DNA from: a bacterium
GTDB taxonomy: Bacteria; UBA10199; 2-02-FULL-44-16; JAAZCA01
NCBI GenBank assembly: GCA_021810905.1
Contig: JAJZQH010000008.1
Location: 62,001-126,000 of the forward strand
Reading direction: 5' to 3'
DNA length: 64,000 nucleotides
In this document: positions 50,406 to 57,865 of the stretch, piece by piece
Layout: each line of letters opens with the position of its first letter
How positions within the stretch are numbered: position 1 is the first letter of the stretch
The notes under the pieces: model-generated
What the model saw: the letters and a program-made list of their open reading frames with translations, nothing else
Databases searched by the model: none
Told to the model about the DNA's origin: nothing
Translations under genes and position numbers: made by a program

Positions 50406-51569
50406 TCATCTGGCGAGCCACAGCCGCGCGATGCCTTCATCGTCATATTTTCCCGCGGTCTTCGATACGATGACGACGCGGTCTTCAAATTCAGGATGCC
50501 GGCGGGCTTCCGCGGAGATCATCTCAATCATTTGCGCGGGGTCCGCGGGCCGGAAGGAAAAGCCGGGATAAGCGCTCTCGTAGAGATAGGAGCGGCCACG
50601 GGCTAACGCCTCTGCGAAATCGATTTTCTGTAGCGAGAGAAGCGGAGTTATTCTCTGCAGGAATTCCGCGGCGCTTCGCTTCAGCGTGTTTCCATATCGA
50701 TACTGGTAGTCTTCAAAAGGTTTCTGCTCGCCGGCGAGGAGATCGAACAGGTGCAGGACAACGTTATCCAGTACCGGATCGGTCATGTTGTCGAAGCGCA
50801 GATAGAGCGCGGCCGAAGCAAAGGGCGAAAGTAGCGAAAACGCGGATGCAATTTCGGAGGCTTCGGTCGAAGCGTCGATCACGAACGTCGGAAAGACCCT
50901 CGTTCCCGGATGACGCAGCACGAGCTCGTGGATGAGGCGAAGAGGATTCTCCCAGGCGAGGGTGCGATTGTGAGTTCCGCTTCGGACCATCGCCTGCTCG
51001 TGCGTGAATCCCTTCAGACCCACCTCCACCTGATCGACTAACCCGGCCTCGACGAGCGGGAGAATGACGTCCGGCCGGGAGCCGTTGGTATCGACGATGA
51101 CTTCCGCGCCTTCGCGTTTCGCGATCTCCGCGAGGAATCGAAGCCGCTCAGGATGGAGAGAAGGCTCTCCTGCCCCACCGATCTTGATCGAGTCAAATCG
51201 CTCGAGCACTCCCCGCATCCGCTCCTTGATCTGCGCGCGCGTAAAGTCCGGTATCGAATCAGCCGCCATAAACGGGTTGCCTCTGACGCCGCAGAACTGA
51301 CACGCGAAATTACATCCGCCGATCATCGCCGAGGCAGAATGAGCGCCAGGATTCAATTTGTGGGAAAATGCCGCTTCCTGGATATAGACGGAGATGGTGT
51401 CGGCCGCGTCACGATCGCCATCGAACGTGCACGGATATTCCCCATGGTCTTCTTCCGCCGCTTCAGCAGCGGAAGCAATATCCCGCGGAACCTCGGCCGA
51501 TAAGTCATCCGCCGGAAGTGCTCCAGCTATATCAATCTCTCCCATCAGCTGAGTAACTTTTACCGACAT
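50406..51569 (-). CDS. Radical SAM enzyme
   Basis: Protein of 387 residues. The N-terminal 85 residues are acidic and variable. The cluster motif CNFACQFC (CxxxCxxC) near residue 86 is followed by the SAM-binding IKIGGAGEPSLHPE (the GGEP variant GAGEP) and by VIVDTNGSRPDVI. It lacks an obvious C-terminal SPASM Cys cluster. I cannot name the substrate. The start follows AGGAGG. It stands alone, divergent from the NYN gene. Confidence 0.85.
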   Translation of the reverse strand: MSVKVTQLMGEIDIAGALPADDLSAEVPRDIASAAEAAEEDHGEYPCTFDGDRDAADTISVYIQEAAFSHKLNPGAHSASAMIGGCNFACQFCGVRGNPFMAADSIPDFTRAQIKERMRGVLERFDSIKIGGAGEPSLHPERLRFLAEIAKREGAEVIVDTNGSRPDVILPLVEAGLVDQVEVGLKGFTHEQAMVRSGTHNRTLAWENPLRLIHELVLRHPGTRVFPTFVIDASTEASEIASAFSLLSPFASAALYLRFDNMTDPVLDNVVLHLFDLLAGEQKPFEDYQYRYGNTLKRSAAEFLQRITPLLSLQKIDFAEALARGRSYLYESAYPGFSFRPADPAQMIEMISAEARRHPEFEDRVVIVSKTAGKYDDEGIARLWLAR

Positions 51570-51752
51570 CTGTCAGTGCCCTCCTACGGCGCAGGATTGC
51601 TTTCGGTATAACAACCAAAAAGTTGCGTGAAATATTGCACGGCGGTCCAAACCAACACAGGGCATCAGATGAATCGAAAACAGACGGTCGATCAGGCGGA
51701 CCGGCCCCAGGGAATTTCTGCGACGAGTTTTCGAAAACCTTTCCTCTCATGT

Positions 51753-53519
51753 TTATTTTAGAGTTTCAAAACCCTGTCTGATTATATCCGCCATCAATTT
51801 GCGCCTGGCTGTAAGGAATTCTGAATATTCCATACGTTCCCAGTCATCGGGCAGCGCATGCATCCTTCGCATCTTCCCCCATTCTTCGGGTGAAAACCTC
51901 GCCTGTATCCTGAAGACATAGCCGGAAGGCGGTTCATCTCCGATATCAATATTTTCAGGCCATTCGAGGTACGCAAAATTCGCAATCTGATTTATGATCT
52001 TAAGGTCGTCCACACCCTGCTTCTCAAGCCATGCGCGCGGAAACAGGTGATGCCGCTCCAGGGCCTTCTTTTTCGCCTTCAGCGCCGGATCAAGCATCTC
52101 CGGCACACTCTTGTGAGAGAAGAGCACTCGCGCACCAAGGCGGTTCTGTGCCGCCACATATGCGAACAGCTCAGGGCTGCGGGCCGAAGAGCTCTCCAGA
52201 GCTGCAGGAAGTGTAATCTGCCAGAAATCGTTGGTCAGCTGATTGGAGATGATTTCATCCAGCGTCCGCACGAAATCCTCCGAACCGTTAAGATGATTTA
52301 TGCGATTGAGATCGCCGTCCATGATGGTCTCGGGCGACCCCGTGTATCTTCCGGTAAGACTTGAGGCAAAAAACCATCTACCTATCGTCTTCTGCAAGAC
52401 GTGCTCAGGCGTTTCATATTTGATTCGTCCGATGAGATAGAATGCATACGCATAGAGGAGCGCATTCTGCGATGAGATCATCTCCGCGCTGCGAAAGCCC
52501 GCACCCACGAGGGAACTCAGAAACTGATGCCAGTTCGTAAGGTTCAGGACGTGCTCCTGCGCATCCTGAAGCACCTTGAATTGAGATTCCCGTCTCTCCG
52601 TCGAGAATTCGCCCGTCACAAGATCCTTGCCGCGAAGCACCTGATAGACGCTCTTCAAACGCCCTCGTCCAAAGCCCAAAGCGACGGCCACGCGAAGGAG
52701 CTGGTCCGGATCGGGTTCGATAAAATGATTATATGGAGAAGGATCGTCATCTGGAGACGCAGGGTGACGCGAAGCTCGGCTGAACATCTCAAGGGCATGC
52801 CGGCCTTCATCCCAGAACACGGATAGCAGCGTCAGGATGAAGTCCGCCTGATTGAGCTTTACTCCCTCGCTGTTTATCCTGACGAAGATATCGGCAACCT
52901 GTTCCTCTTCGACGGTGGGCGCGATCTCAAGCGCGGTGAACGGATATTTCTGCAAATCGAAGAGCCGATCCAGATTGTGGCTGATCTTCTCCTCGTCTTC
53001 ATCCGTAAGCGCCGCTTTTTCTTTGAGCGATTGCAGGAACTCCTTAACGATCAGATAGCTGGATTTTCCACTCGCCCAGAGAGTTGAGATGTTGGGTATC
53101 CATTCGGGATCGCGCCGAATGGCCGCATCCGCGACGTCAAATTTTCCATCGCGCGGCCTGAATGCGATCTCAATACCGCGCTCCCGATAATCGTCGTCCA
53201 TGATTTTCCGGCCGCGAAAGACCGCGTAGAGCGAAGTGAGGCGCTGTTGTCCGTCCACGATTAGCCTGGAGGAGACGGCGTGCTGTTTCTCTCCAACACC
53301 TATCTGCTTTGCACCGTTCGCCTGCCCGTTTTCCCAGAAGAGGAGATAACCGACGGGAAAGCCGCGATACATTGAATCGAAGAGGTCCCTAACTTTGGCA
53401 TTCGTCCAGACGAACGGCCTCTGAATATCCGGCAGTCCGATGTCGCCGATGTCGATGTAATGCAATAGCCCCGAGAGGTCATAATCGACGCGCTTGAAGC
53501 AGGTCTTCATATCGGTCAT
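51753..53519 (-). CDS. DUF262/DUF1524-type (GmrSD-like) protein
   Basis: Protein of 588 residues. The N-terminal DUF262 domain (about 10-230) has GLPDIQRPFVWTNAKVRDLF and the NTP-linked LIVDGQQRLTSLYAVF. The C-terminus has RHHLFPRAWLEKQGV with an HH..P pattern and INQIANFAYLEW, as in DUF1524/HNH endonucleases. The fused pair resembles the type IV, modified-DNA restriction enzyme GmrSD. The ATG at 53519 follows GGGGGG; an ATG at 53570 overlapping the abi stop is an alternative. Second gene after the Abi_2 gene. Confidence 0.85.
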   Translation of the reverse strand: MTDMKTCFKRVDYDLSGLLHYIDIGDIGLPDIQRPFVWTNAKVRDLFDSMYRGFPVGYLLFWENGQANGAKQIGVGEKQHAVSSRLIVDGQQRLTSLYAVFRGRKIMDDDYRERGIEIAFRPRDGKFDVADAAIRRDPEWIPNISTLWASGKSSYLIVKEFLQSLKEKAALTDEDEEKISHNLDRLFDLQKYPFTALEIAPTVEEEQVADIFVRINSEGVKLNQADFILTLLSVFWDEGRHALEMFSRASRHPASPDDDPSPYNHFIEPDPDQLLRVAVALGFGRGRLKSVYQVLRGKDLVTGEFSTERRESQFKVLQDAQEHVLNLTNWHQFLSSLVGAGFRSAEMISSQNALLYAYAFYLIGRIKYETPEHVLQKTIGRWFFASSLTGRYTGSPETIMDGDLNRINHLNGSEDFVRTLDEIISNQLTNDFWQITLPAALESSSARSPELFAYVAAQNRLGARVLFSHKSVPEMLDPALKAKKKALERHHLFPRAWLEKQGVDDLKIINQIANFAYLEWPENIDIGDEPPSGYVFRIQARFSPEEWGKMRRMHALPDDWERMEYSEFLTARRKLMADIIRQGFETLK

Positions 53520-53562
53520 AGAACAATCCCCCCTGGTCGTCCTTGCGGGCGGTGGCCGGTCA

Positions 53563-54459
53563 TCAGACATCGCGCCACAACGGCGACTCGCACCAATTAT
53601 CGGGCATTCCCATCTGTGTTTTCGGAATTTCAGGATACTTGTCCAGTAGCGCAACGAATCGTCTGGCCCAACAACTCTCCGGATCAATCTTTGAGATGAG
53701 GTGCTTTGATATCGTTATAATAGAGAATATCCGACTATTCGTCATTGAGACAGGTTCATGCCAACCGGGATATTTGCGCTTCCTTGGGATGAGGGGCTTA
53801 AGGCCAAGCGCGCGGTTCCATAAGCGCTGATGGTGGGCGCAAATATTGCGCACACCGTTGATCGCCATCAGCCAGGAATGAAAAACACGATCAGGGAAGC
53901 CGAAAGCTGCGGACACTTCCGCCTGGATGTGCGCATCAACGCCACCGTACATTCTGAGCATCGTTCCAAACGCCATGAGTTCAACCGCCATCCAGAGTGG
54001 AAGCGCTTCATGGCTGTCCCCATACTTATCACGAAAGTGCTGCACGAATGTCTCCCTGCTCCTTTTGAATTCATCGGCAAGTGCTAAGCGCCATTTCTCG
54101 TATTGATCCTTCGAAAAACATGGAAGGTTTTTTGATTCCAAATGTCCGAACGGACCGAATTTGTGGGAAAATACATATGCGAGACGCGTTCGGACGGCGA
54201 CCTCTATTCGCTCGATTGCATCGAGCATATGCATCCTCAGACGCCGGTCGAACGTATATCGGCGCCATACTTCATGAAGCGTCGTACCCTTTCGATAAGT
54301 GTCGTCCGCATTTCGATATGTATAGAGATAACCGCTGAGCCGATAATAGTTCACCGCCTTGAGCCTGACGATGAGTTCATCACGATCCGACACAAGACCG
54401 CGATGCAGGAGTTGATTGGCTTGTTCTTCGAAGGAAAGAGGCGGTTTCTTGTATTCCAT
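53563..54459 (-). CDS. Abi_2 (AbiD/AbiF-like) abortive infection protein
   Basis: Protein of 298 residues. The N-terminal KPPLSFEEQANQLLHRGL and LKAVNYYRLSGYLYTYR are the Abi_2 signature. The HEPN motif GVRNICAHHQRLWNR (RNxxxH) near residue 213 is the likely RNase site. Such proteins stop phage growth by arresting the host. The ATG at 54459 follows AAGGA. A terminator-like hairpin lies in its leader, 20 bp upstream. Directly precedes the DUF262 gene. Confidence 0.9.
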   Translation of the reverse strand: MEYKKPPLSFEEQANQLLHRGLVSDRDELIVRLKAVNYYRLSGYLYTYRNADDTYRKGTTLHEVWRRYTFDRRLRMHMLDAIERIEVAVRTRLAYVFSHKFGPFGHLESKNLPCFSKDQYEKWRLALADEFKRSRETFVQHFRDKYGDSHEALPLWMAVELMAFGTMLRMYGGVDAHIQAEVSAAFGFPDRVFHSWLMAINGVRNICAHHQRLWNRALGLKPLIPRKRKYPGWHEPVSMTNSRIFSIITISKHLISKIDPESCWARRFVALLDKYPEIPKTQMGMPDNWCESPLWRDV

Positions 54460-54478
54460 GCAGATTCCTTGCGCACAT

Positions 54479-54523
54479 AAAAAACCCGCCGAATTTCGCA
54501 TGCATAGCAGAGGCGCGGCGGGT
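54479..54523 (-). terminator. Terminator-like hairpin in the Abi_2 leader (possible attenuator)
   Basis: On the minus strand, CCCGCCG and CGGCGGG arms (7-bp perfect stem) with a 24-nt loop are followed by six T, ending 20 bp before the Abi_2 start. Upstream is TGACGTCAT/ATGATGTCA, an inverted repeat near 54526-54544 that could be an operator. It may end the transcript of the gene at 54829, or attenuate abi itself. Confidence 0.65.
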
Positions 54524-54544
54524 GTGACGTCATTATGATGTCAT

Positions 54545-54828
54545 AGTAGTCATTTTATTACAAGGATGAATTCTGTAACTCACCCTCACCGGCACGATAC
54601 ATGCAAACTCTTTGAAATATAATAATCATTTCAAGCACCTGATTTTTTACAAAAAAGGCTCCAGTCCAATTGTGCCGACAATGTCGCAAGAATTCTCTCA
54701 CCATACTCCGCTCTCCTTTTCTTCAAAATCTCGCGGTCGACTCGTTCGCCGGGAGCGGGGAGATCGCACGTCCTTCGTGGCATGGAGCCAGCCGCACCTT
54801 GCTTCGCGCGAGCACGCATCGCGGGCGA
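54545..54828. other. Gap between abi and the unknown helical-protein gene
   Basis: No gene supported. A/T-rich near 54540-54680, then GC-rich. Short open frames on the plus strand here are shadows of the neighbouring gene. No strong repeat is seen. Confidence 0.5.
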
Positions 54829-55905
54829 TCAGATGCGTATCAAGCTTGCGCGGACGTCCTCAACCCGCTTCACCATATCGAATCTCTCGGCGAGCTCCCA
54901 TGCGGTCAGGGCGTTCTCAAGGTTCGCAGCGATCAACTGCCCAACGATCGGATCGAGCACCGCCGCCTGCAAAGATGCCCACGCCCTGCGCACATAGCCC
55001 TCGGCGGCCTTTGCGTAATCTCCCCTGACTTCCTGAAAAAAAGTCCAGTGTTCCAGTGCGGCGTGATAATTATTCCATTTCTGCGCCGACCACGCGACGC
55101 GCAGTGCATGTGACAGCTCAAAGGCCTTGTGCGAACTGTCTCTCACCGCAAACGACCACGCACTCACCGCGAAGCTCGCCCAATCGTCGTGCGACTTCGG
55201 ATCCAGCCGCCACGCGGCCTCTTCCCACATCGCGGCCTCCGCGCGCCGCTCGGCCGAAAACAGAAGCCCGGCTGCGCGATTAAGCGCCTCCGCTGCCGGC
55301 ACGATCACTCCCGCGCTCAGATAGAACAGGCCCGACTTGACGAAATGATCCGCGGCCATCTCCCGCTGCGCCGCGACGTCGCTCAAACTCGCCTTAGGAC
55401 CGGCCGCGGCATCGACGCTGAATCGCGCCGTACGCCACGTCATGTCGTTCGATGCATTCCTGATCGACTCCGACATCTTCGCCGCGGCATCGAGCTGCTT
55501 CTTGATCTTGTCAGCCGCTTCCTCCAACTGCGCACCCCTCTGCTGCTCCTCCCTCGCGCGCTTTGTCAGGCTGTTCCTGGGTGCACAACCCGCATCTCTC
55601 ATGAGGGGATCAAGCCTGTTCCTCCATGAATTCCAGATCTCACTGCGGCCGCCGCCCTGATCGAGCACCACTTTGCACCCTTTATCCAATCGCTCGATCG
55701 CTATGATCGGCTCCACGCCGCAATCCTTCCATTTCGTCGTCCTGACCCACGAGCCGCCGACCTGTTCATTCGTCACGATCGGATTCGAAAACGCGACGTC
55801 GTCCTCTTCCACTCCGCGCGGCATGAGCCCTATATCCGCTTCATCCACGATGAATGCGTTGAGCGCGCCAGCGAAACCCTGCAGGGATGCGACATCGACG
55901 CCCAT
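54829..55905 (-). CDS. Unknown helical protein, preceded by an attenuator-like hairpin
   Basis: I recognise no family. The 358-residue protein starts MGVDVASLQGFAGALNAFIV; the first 120 residues are mixed, with two Cys (WKDCGVEP, DAGCAPRN). A coiled coil (REEQQRGAQLEEAADKIKKQ) leads into a long helical region with TPR-like pairs (YLSAGVIVPAAEALNRAAGL, HKAFELSHALRVAWSAQKW). No signal peptide. The start follows AGGAGG. It is divergent from the aminotransferase gene and faces it across the repeated leader. Confidence 0.7.
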   Translation of the reverse strand: MGVDVASLQGFAGALNAFIVDEADIGLMPRGVEEDDVAFSNPIVTNEQVGGSWVRTTKWKDCGVEPIIAIERLDKGCKVVLDQGGGRSEIWNSWRNRLDPLMRDAGCAPRNSLTKRAREEQQRGAQLEEAADKIKKQLDAAAKMSESIRNASNDMTWRTARFSVDAAAGPKASLSDVAAQREMAADHFVKSGLFYLSAGVIVPAAEALNRAAGLLFSAERRAEAAMWEEAAWRLDPKSHDDWASFAVSAWSFAVRDSSHKAFELSHALRVAWSAQKWNNYHAALEHWTFFQEVRGDYAKAAEGYVRRAWASLQAAVLDPIVGQLIAANLENALTAWELAERFDMVKRVEDVRASLIRI

Positions 55906-55926
55906 GACGTCCTCCTATCCTCTGAC

Positions 55927-55965
55927 AAAAAAAAAGGGGGATCGGACCGCCAAGGCCCGTCCCCC
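55927..55965 (-). terminator. Terminator-like hairpin in the leader of the helical-protein gene
   Basis: On the minus strand, GGGGGACGGGCCTTGG... pairs with ...CCGATCCCCC and is followed by nine T, 21 bp before the start codon. A possible promoter TTGCGG-17 bp-TATAGG lies at 55975-56003, so most transcripts would stop here unless read-through is regulated. Confidence 0.65.
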
Positions 55966-56012
55966 GAGCGATTGCCTATACAGTGCACTAGTGCCGGCCG
56001 CAATACTTTTCA

Positions 56013-56168
56013 TGGCGCCTTTCACAAAAAAATGCATATCGCCAACTGAATCACTCACCATCAGCGTTTCCCGTCTCATGCGCCCGCATCTTTTGGGTTG
56101 ATAATGCTTCCCGGGTATGGAATAGGAGCCCGTCCGGCAACGACATCGCGAGAGGAGTTCCCATGCCG
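56013..56168 (+). repeat. Direct repeat, copy 1: duplicated leader sequence
   Basis: This 156-bp stretch equals 57710-57865 with 8 mismatches and no gaps (148 of 156 by eye). Each copy ends in AGGAGTTCCCATGCCG, a ribosome site and start codon. The aminotransferase gene lies between the copies. Confidence 0.9.
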
Positions 56169-56237
56169 ACCGACACTTCGATCTCCCTTCTGCCCGCCAT
56201 CTTCACACTTAAAAAAAATACAAACCCACGGAGGTAA
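56163..56237 (+). CDS. 24-residue leader ORF, remnant of a HEAT-gene N-terminus
   Basis: ATG and ribosome site belong to repeat copy 1. The peptide MPTDTSISLLPAIFTLKKN, then TNPRR, matches the N-terminus of the downstream HEAT gene (MPPSTTLPLLPIFT) before diverging. Its stop TAA overlaps the ribosome site of the aminotransferase gene (GGAGGTAA). Either a decayed gene start or a short translated leader that couples to the next gene. Confidence 0.6.
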   Translation: MPTDTSISLLPAIFTLKKNTNPRR

Positions 56238-56239
56238 CA

Positions 56240-57691
56240 ATGTCTGGAACAGTAGTTGTACCGCCAGTCGCAACCGAAATTTCCGGAATCGCAGAAGCGA
56301 ACGCTGCAGACGATTCTGTCGTTCCTGCCGGCGAAGGAGTCGCCGGCCCGGAGATCCCGGCCGATGAAGGCGCCGCATCCGGCGACGGCCCGGTCTTCGT
56401 GCGAGGAGACGGCCTTCCTCCGACGGGCGGCGGCGGGCGCCGCAGCCTGCAGGACGTCTGGCTTCCGCATCTCTTCAGCGAGAGTTTTGTCCCTTACGCG
56501 CCGGGCAAGCATGTCGAGATACCGATCGGCGCGCCGGGCGCAGTCCTCTCTTCCAACGAACACCCCTACGGCCCGGCGCCAGCAGCGATGCGCGATCTGC
56601 TCGCTGACGGCGTGAAGACCCTCTTCGGGCGCATGCGCATGGAAGATAAGTTGCCGGAGGCCATGTCGATCCTCGGCGCCGACGGCGCCATCTTCCGAAC
56701 GCTTTCCGAATCCACACGCCAATACATGGACGACTACGGACCATTTGCAGACGCATACGCGGCATATCTGGGATTCGGAATCACGGGTGCACAGGTCTAC
56801 GTCGCCTCGGGTTGCAGCCAGCTGATCTATAAACTGATCCGTGCGACGAACCCCGTGATGGGCGGGGTCATGGCGTTCATGCCGGGTTTCTTCATGTATC
56901 CGATAGGTGCAAGCGCCGAGGACCGCCCGTTCCACAGCGTCTTCTTGAACGACGACCTGAGCTATCCGTTCGATCGATTCATGAAAGAAGCCGAAGAAGT
57001 CGATCCGGGCCTCATCTTTATCGACACGCCGAACAACCCGACCGGAGGAACTGTCCCCAAAGGCTGGCTCATGCGACTCATTGAGGCGCGCCTCCGTCAC
57101 AATGGCTACGTCGCCGTCGACGAGGCGTATTTCGATTTCAGGAGAGGCGAGGACCTCACCGTGCTCGGTCTGCTCGGCAACTATCCGAATCTGATCGTCC
57201 TCCGTTCGTTCTCGAAATTCCTCGGGCTCGCCGGCGGCAGGCTCGGCTTCGGCATCGCAGCACCCGACAGCGTTGCGCAGACACTCTTCGGCCGCATCAA
57301 GACGCCGTTCGAAGTCGCGACGACAACCGTCAATCTCGCGACATATTCCCTGAAGCCTGAGGCCCAGGGTCAACTCCGATGCAATGCCTTAGAAGTGATG
57401 CGCGAACGTGAGCGCTTGAATCAGGGGTTGAGCGTCATTCATGGAATCACTGCATTCCCATCGGAGGCGAATTTTATCCTGATAGACGTCAAGGGTACGG
57501 GGAAAACCGCGGCACAGGTCGATGCGGAACTCAGGCGGAGAGACCTCTATGCGAGGCCGCTGCCGAAAAATCCCAGGTTCGTGCCGCCGCACATCTCTGG
57601 AAGATATGAACTGCTCAGGATCAGTGTCGGCTCGCCCGATCAGAACGATCAGCTGCTGAACGCATTGCGGGAGATAGGCGCGCGCTCATGA
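56240..57691 (+). CDS. PLP-dependent aminotransferase, HisC-like, with N-terminal extension
   Basis: Fold-type I aminotransferase of 483 residues. PLP-site motifs: VLSSNEHPYGPAP, FIDTPNNPTGG (Asn), YVAVDEAYFDF (Asp/Tyr) and RSFSKFLGLAGGRLGF with the Schiff-base Lys and a phosphate Arg. It is closest to histidinol-phosphate aminotransferase and relatives. The first 85 residues are a low-complexity Gly/Ala/Asp extension not usual in HisC. An excellent site (GGAGGTAACA) precedes the ATG. It is flanked by the 156-bp duplication and has no His genes near it, so another substrate is likely. Confidence 0.88.
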   Translation: MSGTVVVPPVATEISGIAEANAADDSVVPAGEGVAGPEIPADEGAASGDGPVFVRGDGLPPTGGGGRRSLQDVWLPHLFSESFVPYAPGKHVEIPIGAPGAVLSSNEHPYGPAPAAMRDLLADGVKTLFGRMRMEDKLPEAMSILGADGAIFRTLSESTRQYMDDYGPFADAYAAYLGFGITGAQVYVASGCSQLIYKLIRATNPVMGGVMAFMPGFFMYPIGASAEDRPFHSVFLNDDLSYPFDRFMKEAEEVDPGLIFIDTPNNPTGGTVPKGWLMRLIEARLRHNGYVAVDEAYFDFRRGEDLTVLGLLGNYPNLIVLRSFSKFLGLAGGRLGFGIAAPDSVAQTLFGRIKTPFEVATTTVNLATYSLKPEAQGQLRCNALEVMRERERLNQGLSVIHGITAFPSEANFILIDVKGTGKTAAQVDAELRRRDLYARPLPKNPRFVPPHISGRYELLRISVGSPDQNDQLLNALREIGARS

Positions 57692-57709
57692 AAGAGATAT
57701 CCACCAAGG

Positions 57710-57865
57710 TGGCGCCTTTCATAAAAAAATGCATATCGCCAACCAAATCACTCACCATCAGCATTTCCCGTCTCATGCGCCCGCATCTTTTGGGTTGATA
57801 ATGCTTCGCCGGTATGGAATAGGAGCCCGTCCGGCAACGACATCGTGAAAGGAGTTCCCATGCCG
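57710..57865 (+). repeat. Direct repeat, copy 2: leader and start of the HEAT gene
   Basis: Second copy of the 156-bp repeat. Here the ATG at 57860 opens the long HEAT-protein gene. The repeat also carries TTGATA-17 bp-AATAGG, a weak promoter-like pair present in both copies. Confidence 0.9.

Noticed and set aside
56051-57373. Minus-strand open frame of 440 codons opposite the aminotransferase
   Set aside because: Mirror of the aminotransferase codon pattern; its end overlaps the duplicated leader and it has no family features.
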